A program made the position numbers and the translations under genes. The notes beneath the pieces are model-generated. The model ran no database searches. It was not told the origin of the DNA and saw only the letters and a program-made list of their open reading frames with translations. From NCBI RefSeq assembly GCF_001700435.1, contig NZ_LYPC01000009.1, positions 1 to 64,000 on the forward strand: 64,000 nucleotides of DNA. The letters are read 5' to 3'. Within the stretch, counting starts at the first letter, position 1. The number at the start of each line of letters is the position of its first letter. Below are positions 8,564 through 18,025 of the stretch, piece after piece. This DNA is from Paenibacillus pectinilyticus (lineage in GTDB: Bacteria > Bacillota > Bacilli > Paenibacillales > NBRC-103111).

Positions 8564-10033
8564 ATGAAGCACTCACGGAAGCAAGTCAATGATATGACTC
8601 AAGAAGCGTTCGTTCTAGCGTTTGGCCCTCTTTTTGAACACTCGCCTTGGGTGGCAGAGCGGGCTGCGGGATCTCGGCCTTTTGCCACCCTGCAGGATAT
8701 GATAAGTGCTCTTGAACTAGCAGTCGAGCAAGCCAATCGGGAAGAGCAATTAGCGCTGCTGAGGGCACATCCCGATCTCGGAACCCGCGTGCGGATGACC
8801 GACCATTCCGTCCAGGAGCAGTCAGGTGCCGGTCTGAACCAGTTAACCCCTGAAGAATACGAACAATTTCTTTCTTTTAATAAACAGTACACGGATCGGT
8901 TCCAGTTCCCTTTTATCATGGCGGTGAAGGGGCAGACCAAGGATACAATACGCGAGGCACTACGTCTTCGGATCGCGGGCGATCCGGAAGTGGAGCTGCA
9001 TACGGCATTGCAAGAGGTAGGCAAGATTGGGCGTTTTCGGTTGGCAGATATCGTGATGAATGAAACGGAGGAGAAAGCGATGGAACAAGCAAAAGGCACA
9101 GAGAGAATCATGTACTACGGAAAAGGTGACGTCTGGGTCTATCGTTCCTACGCCAAACCTTTGACGAATATTACCCTGATACCAGAATCCGGGTTTACCG
9201 GTCGAGATAATGTGCTGTTCGGAATGAACATCAAAGTCGCGGTGAGCGGCGAGAAGTTGTTTACGTCCTTTAGTGAAGGCGATAACACACACGTTGTGGC
9301 AACGGACTCGATGAAGAATTTCATCTTGCGCAAGGCGGGCGAATATGAAGGATCTACGGCAGAAGGGTTCTTGGCTTTCGCGAGTCGACTCTTCCTTGAG
9401 AAGTACCCTTGGATGACGGGGATAAAAATGAGTGCGGATCAGGTGGCTTTCGAAGTGCTGCCAGTACCTGGCGAATCAGGCTTTCAAGCAGGAGATCTCG
9501 TCTATCGCTATTCTCAAAATGAACACCCAACCGCAGCGGTAGAACTTGTTCGCACAGAGGATGGCGTTGGCGTCGTTGACCACTCCGCTGGTATTGCCGA
9601 TCTCAAACTGATCAAAGTCAAAGGAAGCTCGTTCGCTGGTTTCGTGCGTGATGAATACACAACGCTTCCGGAATCGTCAGATCGCCCGCTCTTTATTTTC
9701 CTAGACATTGCTTGGAGCTATGAGTCAAGTGAGGATGCTTTCGATGCAGACTTGGGTCGTTATGTAGCGGCAGAGCAAATTCGTGACATTGCGCATACCG
9801 TATTCCATGAGCAGCATTCACCGTCGATTCAAAATCTCATCTATCGGATCGGACAACGCTCGCTGCAACGGTTCCCGCAACTGAAAGAAATTCGGTTCGA
9901 ATCGAATAACCGGACATGGGAAACGATTCTTGAGGAAGTGTCCGCAGGTGAGGGCAAGGTGTTTACAGAGCCTAGACCACCGTATGGTTTCCAAGGATTT
10001 TCGATGACAAAGCGTGATCTGGAGGGCCTATGA
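8564..10033 (+). CDS. pucL: OHCU decarboxylase-uricase fusion (PucL)
   Basis: A 489-aa bifunctional enzyme; B. subtilis PucL is about the same length. Residues ~10-165 form the OHCU decarboxylase domain (RAHPDLGTR, the E-Q-x-x-A-G-L segment, FPFIMAVKGQ), which makes S-allantoin. Residues ~180-489 form cofactor-free uricase (YGKGDVWVYRSYAKPL, ATDSMKNFIL), which oxidises urate to 5-hydroxyisourate. The intermediate step is done by the product of the next gene, which overlaps by 4 bp. It is the first gene of a long purine-degradation operon starting from a promoter at 8476. Both domains look intact. Confidence 0.93.
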   Translation: MKHSRKQVNDMTQEAFVLAFGPLFEHSPWVAERAAGSRPFATLQDMISALELAVEQANREEQLALLRAHPDLGTRVRMTDHSVQEQSGAGLNQLTPEEYEQFLSFNKQYTDRFQFPFIMAVKGQTKDTIREALRLRIAGDPEVELHTALQEVGKIGRFRLADIVMNETEEKAMEQAKGTERIMYYGKGDVWVYRSYAKPLTNITLIPESGFTGRDNVLFGMNIKVAVSGEKLFTSFSEGDNTHVVATDSMKNFILRKAGEYEGSTAEGFLAFASRLFLEKYPWMTGIKMSADQVAFEVLPVPGESGFQAGDLVYRYSQNEHPTAAVELVRTEDGVGVVDHSAGIADLKLIKVKGSSFAGFVRDEYTTLPESSDRPLFIFLDIAWSYESSEDAFDADLGRYVAAEQIRDIAHTVFHEQHSPSIQNLIYRIGQRSLQRFPQLKEIRFESNNRTWETILEEVSAGEGKVFTEPRPPYGFQGFSMTKRDLEGL

Positions 10034-10386
10034 GCGTAGGGATCACATCGCACGTGCTGGATGTTAGCCGAGGCCAACCAGCGGTTGGTGTCAGGATTGA
10101 TTTATTCAGGCTCGAAGGCGGTATAGCGGAGTTGCTGCGCACCGACTTTACAAATACAGACGGCAGGTTACCAGGGCCGATGCTAAGTGGGGAAGATTTT
10201 ACAGGTGGGACGTATGAATTGCTATTTCATGTAGGGGACTACTTCAGAGAGAAGGGCGTTGAGCTTCCAGAGCCGGCCTTTCTAGATCAGGTGCCGATAC
10301 GCTTCGGCGTTGCCAATAGCGAGATGCATTATCACGTTCCCTTATTAATTGCCCCATGGGGGTACAACACCTATCGCGGGAGCTAG
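10030..10386 (+). CDS. pucM: 5-hydroxyisourate hydrolase (PucM)
   Basis: A 118-aa transthyretin-like HIU hydrolase, which hydrolyses 5-hydroxyisourate to OHCU between the two activities of PucL. The N-terminal ITSHVLDVSRGQPAVGV motif supplies the conserved His and the C terminus is YRGS, the diagnostic tetrapeptide of this enzyme that distinguishes it from transthyretin proper. Length matches the family. Its ATG overlaps the pucL stop (ATGA), which suggests coupled synthesis of the three consecutive activities. Confidence 0.94.
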   Translation: MSVGITSHVLDVSRGQPAVGVRIDLFRLEGGIAELLRTDFTNTDGRLPGPMLSGEDFTGGTYELLFHVGDYFREKGVELPEPAFLDQVPIRFGVANSEMHYHVPLLIAPWGYNTYRGS

Positions 10387-10429
10387 TTCAAGATGACAGA
10401 CAGAAAGCTTCGAGGGAGGGTTTCGTAAG

Positions 10430-11821
10430 ATGAATCACTATGATCTTATCATTCGCAAAGGGACTGTGGTCCTGCAAGATGAGTGTCGGCAGATAGACAT
10501 CGGAATACGGGACGGCAAAATTGCAGCACTAGGCGAAAACCTCAAATACTCGGAGCAGACGCCTGTATATGACGCGGAGAACCTAACAATTATGCCCGGC
10601 ATGATTGATGCGCATGTTCATTTCAATGAGCCGGCACTCGGTCACTGGGAAGGGTTCGCAACGGGCTCGGCTTCCCTTGCTGCTGGCGGATGCACGACCT
10701 ATATCGATATGCCGCTAAATGGCGTTCCGCCAACCGTAAGACTCAGCGCGTTGGAGCTAAAGCTGGATGCGGCAGCAGGCCAATCCTATGTGGATTATGC
10801 ACTCTGGGGCGGTCTTGTACCCGGCAATATTGGTCAACTCGAGGAATTGGCGAAAGCGGGTGTGATTGGCTTCAAAGCGTTCATGTCCTGTCCGGGTGGA
10901 GAGGGTGAAGACATTTTCGCAGAGGTCGATGACGTGACTCTCTTCGAGGGGATGAAGGAGATTGCGCGCTTAGGGCTGGTGCTGGCGCTTCATGCGGAGA
11001 GCGAGGAGATCGTCGCCAAGCTCGGCGCTGAGGCTGTGCAAGCTGGCAAACGCAGCGCATTGGATTTCATCGCCACGCGGCCTATTGCCGCCGAAGTGGA
11101 AGCAGTAAACCGCGCCCTAGGCTACGCGGAGCAGACAGGCTGTAAGCTGCACTTCGTGCATATCTCCAGTGCAGAAGCGGTGCAAGTCATCACCGAGGCG
11201 AAGGTGAAGGGATTGGACGTGACCGTGGAAACGTGCCCGCACTATTTGGTACTCACAGATGAGGACGTGGCACGTCTCGGTCCCGTGGCCAAATGCGCAC
11301 CGCCCGTACGCACGGCGGAAGATCAAGCGCGGCTATGGAGAGAACTGGCCGCAGGTCGGTTCGACATCATTGCCTCCGACCACTCGCCATCGCCAAAGCA
11401 TATGAAGCAAGGGGACTTTTTCGCGGCGTGGGGCGGTATTTCAGGTGCGCAAAGCTCGTTAGAGCTCATGATCGATGAGGGGCATCTCCGCAGAGATATT
11501 CCGCTGCCAGAGCTCGCTCGGATGCTAGCGATAGAGCCAGCTAAACGCTTCGGATTATATCCGCGTAAAGGTGAAATTGCCCTTGGTGCCGACGCAGATT
11601 TAGCCATCATCGATTTGGCAACGGGCTATACCTTGCAAGAGAGTGACTTGCACTACCGCCATAAGCAAAGCCCCTATGTGGGGAAAACGTTCAACTGCAG
11701 CGTGAAAGCAACCTTCCTGCGGGGAACGAAGGTGTATGACAGAAGTGTTGGCGTTGGAGCAGATACAGACGGCGCTTGGTTGCGTCACAATGCAGCGATC
11801 GGAGGCGGGCTAGATGGCTAA
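10430..11821 (+). CDS. pucH: Allantoinase
   Basis: A 463-aa amidohydrolase-superfamily enzyme, opening the hydantoin ring of allantoin to give allantoate. Visible metal-site motifs are DAHVHFNEP (about residues 59-67), GFKAFMSCPG with the lysine expected to be carbamylated, HAES, HISS and IASDHSP with the catalytic aspartate. GGCTTYIDMPLN is typical of allantoinases. It is preceded by GAGGGAGG-like sequence 8-10 nt upstream of the ATG and is overlapped by the next gene by 8 bp. It would act on the S-allantoin made by PucL and PucM. Confidence 0.93.
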   Translation: MNHYDLIIRKGTVVLQDECRQIDIGIRDGKIAALGENLKYSEQTPVYDAENLTIMPGMIDAHVHFNEPALGHWEGFATGSASLAAGGCTTYIDMPLNGVPPTVRLSALELKLDAAAGQSYVDYALWGGLVPGNIGQLEELAKAGVIGFKAFMSCPGGEGEDIFAEVDDVTLFEGMKEIARLGLVLALHAESEEIVAKLGAEAVQAGKRSALDFIATRPIAAEVEAVNRALGYAEQTGCKLHFVHISSAEAVQVITEAKVKGLDVTVETCPHYLVLTDEDVARLGPVAKCAPPVRTAEDQARLWRELAAGRFDIIASDHSPSPKHMKQGDFFAAWGGISGAQSSLELMIDEGHLRRDIPLPELARMLAIEPAKRFGLYPRKGEIALGADADLAIIDLATGYTLQESDLHYRHKQSPYVGKTFNCSVKATFLRGTKVYDRSVGVGADTDGAWLRHNAAIGGGLDG

Positions 11822-13106
11822 AATGCAACAGCATCCACAGGAAGAAATCCTAGCTCAATATGGCGAGCGTATGCTCCTTGCTTTGGATTGGTTATCGACG
11901 TTCGGCTCAGATCCCGAAGGCGGCGTGACCCGTCTCTTGTATGCGGAGCCTTGGCTCAAGGCGCAATTAGCTCTGATCGACAACATGCAAAGCATGGGGC
12001 TCAAGGCAGATTTCGATGAAATCGGCAATGTGTACGGCAAATTGCAAGGGTCCAACCCTGCATTAAAGCCGGTCCTGACAGGCTCGCATATCGATACTGT
12101 CAAAAACGGCGGGAAATACGACGGTGCATACGGTGTCATCGCTTCGATGATGGCGCTGGGGTATTTGAAGGCTGTATATGGAACACCGAAACGGACGCTG
12201 GAAATGGTCTCCTTTTGCGAGGAGGAGGGAAGTCGCTTCCCATTGGCGTATTGGGGTTCTGGCCATGTGACCGGGGTTCTGTCGTTAGCTGAAGGCGTCG
12301 GACTGGCCGATCCAGAGGGGGTAACATTACTTGAGGCGATGGAGCAAGCGGGCTTCGAGACCTCGCAATCTGGACAGTACCCGGCGAAGCGTGATGATAT
12401 TGGCGCATATATTGAAATTCATATCGAACAAGGCGCAGTCCTTGAGTTTAAAGAGAAGCAAATTGGCGTTGTGACAGCCATTGTAGGCCAAATCCGTATG
12501 ACCGTTGTGGTGACAGGCACGCCGAATCATGCAGGAACGACGCCGATGACGATGCGCAAAGATGCGCTCGCTGCAGCTGCTGAAATGGTCGCGTTGACCG
12601 AGCAGATGGCACTTACGGAGGGTGAGCCGATGGTAGCCACCGTAGGACGGCTTGAAGTCAAACGGGGAACATCGAACGTAGTGCCTGGTGAAGTGGAATT
12701 CACCTTAGATATCCGACATACTGACGAGCGAAAGATAGAGGCTTTTCGTGCAGATTTGCTGGCAAAGTTCATGGAAATCGCGGTGCGAAGAGATCTTCAT
12801 ATAGAAATGGTTGAACATCTAAATGCATTACCCGTGGCCATGGATAGCGGGATATCGGCAGAAATTGAGGCTGCCTGTGACTTCTATGGCTATGAGCATA
12901 TCCGCATGCCAAGCGGCGCTGGACATGACGCTCAGTTATTTGGGCCGATATGTCCTTCGGCGATGATTTTTGTACCTAGTCGGGCTGGTATCTCTCACAG
13001 TCCCAAAGAGTTCACGAAGCCTGATGAGCTGGTGGTCGGCTTCCAAACGCTCGTTCATGTGTTGTATCAATATGGTTATGGGGGGAAAGCAGATGAAACA
13101 TTATAA
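11814..13106 (+). CDS. pucF: Allantoate amidohydrolase (M20 family)
   Basis: A 430-aa metal-dependent amidohydrolase of the M20/AllC group, converting allantoate to ureidoglycine with release of ammonia and CO2. Metal-site motifs are present: GSHIDTVKNGGKYDGAYG, EEEGSRFPLAYWGS, EIHIEQGAVLE and PSGAGHDAQ near the C terminus. The family also contains carbamoyl-amino-acid hydrolases, but the position directly after allantoinase settles the role with good probability. Its start lies inside the allantoinase 3' end, with GGAGGCGGG just upstream, and it overlaps the next gene by 14 bp. Confidence 0.9.
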   Translation: MAKMQQHPQEEILAQYGERMLLALDWLSTFGSDPEGGVTRLLYAEPWLKAQLALIDNMQSMGLKADFDEIGNVYGKLQGSNPALKPVLTGSHIDTVKNGGKYDGAYGVIASMMALGYLKAVYGTPKRTLEMVSFCEEEGSRFPLAYWGSGHVTGVLSLAEGVGLADPEGVTLLEAMEQAGFETSQSGQYPAKRDDIGAYIEIHIEQGAVLEFKEKQIGVVTAIVGQIRMTVVVTGTPNHAGTTPMTMRKDALAAAAEMVALTEQMALTEGEPMVATVGRLEVKRGTSNVVPGEVEFTLDIRHTDERKIEAFRADLLAKFMEIAVRRDLHIEMVEHLNALPVAMDSGISAEIEAACDFYGYEHIRMPSGAGHDAQLFGPICPSAMIFVPSRAGISHSPKEFTKPDELVVGFQTLVHVLYQYGYGGKADETL

Positions 13107-14328
13107 GGATTTATCACCCTCGCTCCGAACCATCATGACCCCAGGGCCCGTCGAGGTAGACCCAAGGGTGCTGCGCGCGATGTCCTATCCAATTCTGGGC
13201 CAGTTCGATCCGGAATTCACCGAGCTGATGAATGAAACGATGGAGATGCTGCGTGAGGTTTTTCAAACGACGAATCAATGGGCTTTCCCGATTGATGGCA
13301 CCTCCCGATCAGGGATTGAGGCTGTGCTCGTTAGTATCATTGAACCAGGAGATAAGGTGCTCGTTCCGATCTACGGGCGATTTGGGAATTTACTGGTAGA
13401 AATAGCGGAGCGCTGCGGCGCGGAAGTGATCATGATAGAGAAGGATTGGGGCTCCGTATTCGAGCCTGAGGAAATTATTTCAGCCATTGCACGTGTAAAG
13501 CCTACGATTGTAGCTATGGTTCATGGCGAAACGTCAACGGGTTGTATACAACCGTTCGATGGGATTGGAGCCGCTTGCCGTCAAGTGGATGCACTTCTCG
13601 TTGTAGATGCGGTAGCGACCATTGGCGGTGTACCTGTGAAGACAGACGAATGGCAGCTGGATGCGGTGATTGGCGGCACGCAAAAATGTTTATCCGTCCC
13701 ATCGGGAATGTCACCGATTACGTACAATGATCGCATCGAAGCGAAGGTGCTCAGACGCAAGACCATCGAGCGCGGACTGCGGGAGAAAGGCTCCGCTGTA
13801 TCAACAGGTAAACCCGTGGCGAGCAACTACTTTGATCTCGGACAACTGCAAGACTACTGGAGTCCGAAGCGATTGAATCATCATACAGAGGCAACGACAA
13901 TGTTGTATGCGCTGCGTGAAGGCTTGCGGATTGTGCTGCAAGAGGGGCTGGCAGAGCGCTTCGATCGTCACAAGCGTCACGAAGAGGCTTTGGTTGCTGG
14001 GCTGCAAGCGATGGGATTGACGCTCTATGGAGATCCCGCCTGTAAGCTGCCGGTCGTCACCTGTATTCGCATTCCAGGAGCGGTGGATGGTGAGGTTGTT
14101 CGAACGATGCTTCTGAATAGCTTTGGTATTGAAATCGCGAGCTCCTTCGGACCGCTAAAGGGTCAGATTTGGCGCATCGGCACGATGGGTTTTAGCTGTA
14201 ATCAAAAGAATGTGCTGCACGTGCTTGGGGCGCTGGAGGCAACGCTGCATTGGCATGGTGTGGATATATCTGTAGGGAAGGCGCTGCAAGCTGCACTAGC
14301 GGTGTACGCTCATAAACGGGAGGAATAA
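13093..14328 (+). CDS. pucG: (S)-ureidoglycine-glyoxylate aminotransferase
   Basis: A 411-aa fold-type I PLP enzyme. It transfers the amino group of ureidoglycine to glyoxylate, giving oxalurate and glycine. The pyridoxal lysine is K198 in GGTQKCLSVPSGMSP, and TPGPVEVDPRVLRAMSYPI near the N terminus is characteristic. The start at 13093 (MKHYKDLSP) is chosen because GGGGGGAAAG lies just upstream; an open frame reaching back to 12970 is only the overlap with pucF. Same order pucF-pucG as expected for this route, so the pathway here appears to go through oxalurate. Confidence 0.92.
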   Translation: MKHYKDLSPSLRTIMTPGPVEVDPRVLRAMSYPILGQFDPEFTELMNETMEMLREVFQTTNQWAFPIDGTSRSGIEAVLVSIIEPGDKVLVPIYGRFGNLLVEIAERCGAEVIMIEKDWGSVFEPEEIISAIARVKPTIVAMVHGETSTGCIQPFDGIGAACRQVDALLVVDAVATIGGVPVKTDEWQLDAVIGGTQKCLSVPSGMSPITYNDRIEAKVLRRKTIERGLREKGSAVSTGKPVASNYFDLGQLQDYWSPKRLNHHTEATTMLYALREGLRIVLQEGLAERFDRHKRHEEALVAGLQAMGLTLYGDPACKLPVVTCIRIPGAVDGEVVRTMLLNSFGIEIASSFGPLKGQIWRIGTMGFSCNQKNVLHVLGALEATLHWHGVDISVGKALQAALAVYAHKREE

Positions 14329-14330
14329 TC

Positions 14331-15926
14331 ATGTTAAACATCATGCCACGAGCAGAGCGAGCCATGATTGCTACGCCTCATTATTTGGCTAGTTCAGTGG
14401 GGAGCGCGATTCTACAGCAAGGCGGCAATGCCTTCGACGCGGCAATTGCCATTAGTGCGACCCTGGGTGTCGTTTACCCTCATATGACGGGGCTCGGCGG
14501 GGATGCTTTCTTCCTCATGCATGATGCGGCAACCGGCGCATATTCCGGATTTAATGGCAGCGGCAAATCGGCTGCGAAGGCGACGCCTGATTTTTATAAA
14601 GAGCAAGGGATGGAGAAAATTCCACAACGCGGCATTTTAAGCGCGATCACGGTTCCAGGTATGGTAGATGCCTGGTGGCAGGTGTGGGAAAAGCACGGCA
14701 AGCTCCCCTGGGCAGAGTTGCTGGAGCCTGCTATCGCTTATGCGGAAAAGGGGTTCCCGATCTCGCGTAATTTACTGTACTGGATGCGCAAAGATGAGCC
14801 GTTTATTCGTGCTTCTGCGCAGCTTCGTGCTTTGTATATGCGGGATGGTGAGCTGTTGAAGGAAGGCGATCGCCTTATTCAGGCTGATATGGGAAGAACA
14901 TTGCGTCTTATCCAACAAGAAGGCAGAGATGTATTCTACTCTGGTGAGTTGATGCAGACGATGATTAATAGCATGAAGCAAGATGGCGGGTTGCTGGAGG
15001 AAGAGGATTTCCGCAGCTTCGCAGGTGAATGGGTGGAGTTGCTTTCAACGACGTATCGTGGCTATGAAATTTATCAAATGCCGCCGAACTCACAAGGGTT
15101 CACAGCGCTTATGATGATGAATATGCTGGAACATGTCGATGTTGCAGCTGTGCCGAGAGCTTCGGCGAATTTCTATCATCTCATGTCTGAGGTGATTAAG
15201 AAGGCATTCAAAGATCGTGATCTGTATCTCACGGATCCTCATTTCAGGGAGATTCCGCTCGAGCGATTGTTGTCCAAATCATACGCGCAGGAGCTATGGC
15301 ATGATATTCAGGCGAAGCCTTTTCAAGCAAGTGAGCATCTCTCGCCAGCAATCGGCCAGGACACCGCGTATGCGGCTGTAGTAGACGAGGAAGGGAACTC
15401 GGTTTCTTTTATCCAAAGCCTCTATTTCGATTTCGGAGCGGCATACGTCCCCGAGGATACAGGGATTATTATGCAAAACAGGGGTTCCTTCTTCTCCCTT
15501 GATCCGAATTGTGCGAACGCGCTAGAGCCAGGCAAAAGATCCTTCCATACCTTGATGCCCGCGATGGTGAGTAAGGCAGGTAAGCCTTATATGCTGTTCG
15601 GTACTCAAGGGGGAGAAGGTCAGCCGCAAACACAGCTTTCTATACTCACCGGGGTATTGGACTATGGTTTATCAATTCAAGAAGCGATATCGCTTCCGCG
15701 TTGGGTGTATGGCCGTACGTGGGGAGAAGATGGCGACGCATTAAAGTTAGAGCATCGACTTGATCCTGAGGTGTATACACGGCTAAGGCAGTGGGGGCAT
15801 CGCGTGGAGCCTGTGAAGTCATGGGATGGCATCATGGGGCAGGCGCAGGGCATTGTGATTGATGAGCAGGGTTTCAAAAGTGGTGCAGCTGATCCGCGTG
15901 GCGACGGGTTGGCGATTGGCTGGTAG
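14331..15926 (+). CDS. Gamma-glutamyltranspeptidase-fold Ntn hydrolase, oxamate amidohydrolase-like
   Basis: A 531-aa protein of the Ggt family, predicted to self-cleave at T345 in GQDTAYAAVVDEEGNSVS, the position of the catalytic threonine. No signal peptide is seen, so it is cytoplasmic, unlike classic glutathione-degrading Ggt. In Klebsiella the cytoplasmic Ggt homologue HpxW hydrolyses oxamate, which arises from oxalurate. Here the gene sits 2 bp after the aminotransferase that makes oxalurate, so an HpxW-like role is a good inference. No oxalurate carbamoyltransferase gene is seen in the window, so the step between the two is missing locally. Confidence 0.8.
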   Translation: MLNIMPRAERAMIATPHYLASSVGSAILQQGGNAFDAAIAISATLGVVYPHMTGLGGDAFFLMHDAATGAYSGFNGSGKSAAKATPDFYKEQGMEKIPQRGILSAITVPGMVDAWWQVWEKHGKLPWAELLEPAIAYAEKGFPISRNLLYWMRKDEPFIRASAQLRALYMRDGELLKEGDRLIQADMGRTLRLIQQEGRDVFYSGELMQTMINSMKQDGGLLEEEDFRSFAGEWVELLSTTYRGYEIYQMPPNSQGFTALMMMNMLEHVDVAAVPRASANFYHLMSEVIKKAFKDRDLYLTDPHFREIPLERLLSKSYAQELWHDIQAKPFQASEHLSPAIGQDTAYAAVVDEEGNSVSFIQSLYFDFGAAYVPEDTGIIMQNRGSFFSLDPNCANALEPGKRSFHTLMPAMVSKAGKPYMLFGTQGGEGQPQTQLSILTGVLDYGLSIQEAISLPRWVYGRTWGEDGDALKLEHRLDPEVYTRLRQWGHRVEPVKSWDGIMGQAQGIVIDEQGFKSGAADPRGDGLAIGW

Positions 15927-16026
15927 CCAGCGGGTAAGGCGCGTGTAGAATGATGGCAAAGGTAACGAACACATAAGGGAATATATGGAGAATCAAGGCA
16001 TTTGTAAAAAGAAGGAGCGATGAGCG

Positions 16027-17061
16027 ATGGAGGCCTATGACATTTTGCTAGCTGTGGAGAGTAATCCCAATGCACGTGTATTGGCGACAGTGATTCATGT
16101 GGAAGGCCACGCTTATCGTAAGCAAGGAGCTGTCATGCTGCTAATGGCAGATGGAAGCACGGTAGGGAGTATTTCCCCAGGTTGTTTGGAAGGGGACCTC
16201 GCCGCCTATGTGCCAGGCGTGTGGGACTCGCAAAAGCCTCAAATGGTGGAATATGACATGCGGCCTGCCGACGACTTCGGTTGGGGAGAAACAATTGGAT
16301 GCGGCGGGCTGATTCGAATTCTACTGGAACCCTTGTCGGGGGAGCTTCTGGTGAATCTACTGGTGATAAAAGCAAGCTTAGATCGCGGTGAAGAGATGGA
16401 GCTGATCCGCACTTATACAGATGGGTATTCCGAGATTGCCTACACGCTGCGTGAACCTGGCAAGGTGGAGACTACGCTGCCTTCTGATAGGGATCCAATG
16501 AGGTACGAGACAAGATTACGCTTCATGCCGAAGCCAAGAGTCATCGTGTTTGGGGCGAATCCGGATGCACGTCCATTGGTGCAAATGGCTGCAAACAGTG
16601 GGTTTCGCGTGGTTGTTGCGGATTGGCGCGAAGCGTACTGCAATGGGGATAAGTTTCCCGGGGTAGAAACGGTTGTAGCTTTTCCTGAGGCATTAGTCAA
16701 AAAGCTTGCGCTGAACGATCGTGACTATGTTATCATCATGAGTCATCAATTGGAGAAAGACACCGCTTTTTTCCAAGGTGTTATGGCTTACAACCTGCAT
16801 TATCTCGGGATTATGGGGTCGAAGGACCGCACGGGTAAAATGCTGGAGGGCTTCGAGCGCCCCGACTACCTGCATGCGCCTATTGGGGTAAGCATCGGCT
16901 CAGAGGGCGCATTCGAGAATGCGATCTCTATCGTCGCGGAGTTGATTGCGGTAAAGCGCGGTAAGCATGGTAGACACGGAAAACATAGTAATCCAGGAGC
17001 AGGTCCGTGGAGTTCCCCCCTAGCTAACGGACGGGATGTCCAAAGTTTTAGCACATGGTGA
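16027..17061 (+). CDS. pucA: XdhC/CoxI-family xanthine dehydrogenase maturation factor (PucA-like)
   Basis: A 344-aa XdhC-type protein, close in length to B. subtilis PucA. The N-terminal half has the XdhC/CoxI segment GAVMLLMADGSTVGSISPGC and GCGG; the C-terminal half has a Rossmann-like core, VIVFGANPDARPLVQMAA. Such proteins help insert the sulfurated molybdenum cofactor into xanthine dehydrogenase. It precedes a MobA-like protein by a 7-bp overlap, and the structural subunits follow, the same order as pucABCDE of B. subtilis. AAGGAG lies upstream of the ATG. Confidence 0.88.
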   Translation: MEAYDILLAVESNPNARVLATVIHVEGHAYRKQGAVMLLMADGSTVGSISPGCLEGDLAAYVPGVWDSQKPQMVEYDMRPADDFGWGETIGCGGLIRILLEPLSGELLVNLLVIKASLDRGEEMELIRTYTDGYSEIAYTLREPGKVETTLPSDRDPMRYETRLRFMPKPRVIVFGANPDARPLVQMAANSGFRVVVADWREAYCNGDKFPGVETVVAFPEALVKKLALNDRDYVIIMSHQLEKDTAFFQGVMAYNLHYLGIMGSKDRTGKMLEGFERPDYLHAPIGVSIGSEGAFENAISIVAELIAVKRGKHGRHGKHSNPGAGPWSSPLANGRDVQSFSTW

Positions 17062-17699
17062 CACATGGGAAGAAGCTGGTCGGCATTTATTTGGCGGCGG
17101 GAAGCAGCCGTCGCATGGGGACAGCGAAGCAGTGTTTAGAGCTGGCGGAGGGCATTAGTCTTGGCGGTATTGCGCTGACGGAGGCGCTGCACTCCGAGCT
17201 GGAGCAGGTGATTGTTGTCGTGCGCAAAGGCGATACGTTGGGCTGGTTGCCGGAGGAGGCACATGGGCACATTTCGAGTGGCCGATGCCGAATCGCGGAA
17301 TGTCAGGATGCTGACTTGGGCATGGCCTATTCGCTTCGCACAGGTATCCAGGAGGCCGAGGCGCTAGGTGCGGAAGGAGCGCTGGTCATGTTAGCCGATC
17401 AACCGTTCATTGATGGCGCCATGCTGGGCAGGTTGAGGGATGGTTTCAGTGAAGGTGAAGGTTATGACTTTATCGCTAGCGGTGATAAGGGAGTTCCAAA
17501 ACCGCCTGTCATTCTGGCACGTGGCATGTGGCCGGCAGTCGCTGTTTTGGAGGGGGATGCAGGTGCACGATCCCTGTTTCAATTACCTGCCTATCGTGGG
17601 CAGATCATCGAGGAAGCTGAACAGCTGAAATTCATGGATATCGATACCGTTGAACGATATGAAAAAGCTGTGAAAATCTTTAAGCACCATTTTATGTGA
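17055..17699 (+). CDS. pucB: MobA-like nucleotidyltransferase (PucB-like)
   Basis: A 214-aa NTP-transferase-domain protein related to MobA/MocA. The nucleotide-binding motif is LAAGSSRRMGTAKQ near residues 13-26, and LADQPFI later matches the metal-binding aspartate region. It probably converts molybdopterin to the cytosine dinucleotide form needed by xanthine dehydrogenase. Its start overlaps the pucA-like gene by 7 bp. A terminator and a new promoter separate it from the structural genes, so PucAB and PucCDE may be partly independent in expression. Confidence 0.88.
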   Translation: MVTHGKKLVGIYLAAGSSRRMGTAKQCLELAEGISLGGIALTEALHSELEQVIVVVRKGDTLGWLPEEAHGHISSGRCRIAECQDADLGMAYSLRTGIQEAEALGAEGALVMLADQPFIDGAMLGRLRDGFSEGEGYDFIASGDKGVPKPPVILARGMWPAVAVLEGDAGARSLFQLPAYRGQIIEEAEQLKFMDIDTVERYEKAVKIFKHHFM

Positions 17700-17725
17700 A
17701 TTTAAATAACATAAAAATAGATGGG

Positions 17726-17757
17726 GAGTGCATTGATACGAATGATGCGCTCTTTTT
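17726..17757 (+). terminator. Terminator after pucB
   Basis: GAGTGCAT pairs with ATGCGCTC (one G-T wobble) over an 11-nt loop, followed by seven T residues. It lies 27 nt after the pucB stop codon. Confidence 0.65.
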
Positions 17758-17789
17758 TTATACAAAAAAACAAAATGATGTGAAGTTAG

Positions 17790-17819
17790 TTGACGTTAAT
17801 TTCGAAAATTGATTATAGT
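17790..17819 (+). promoter_or_regulatory. Promoter for the xanthine dehydrogenase structural genes
   Basis: TTGACG (17790-17795) and TATAGT (17814-17819) with an 18-bp spacer, in the 326-bp gap after pucB. The transcript would have a leader of about 200 nt before pucC; no known riboswitch was recognised in it. A 105-aa open frame in this leader looks spurious. Confidence 0.5.
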
Positions 17820-18025
17820 AGATCTAATTTATTCGAGCGAATGCAGAAGATAAGGCGTTATGTGTGGGAGCCAGCAGTGGAATTGGCCTCATGTGAAGAA
17901 AAAATGGAACGACATTCCGCTCTTGTAGGTAATTGGCGCCAAATGCAAAGTAAACAAGTTTCTCAAAGTAACTCAGAACACTTAACGAGCACGTTGTCAC
18001 TTAGAAACTCTGAGGAGGGGTGCAC

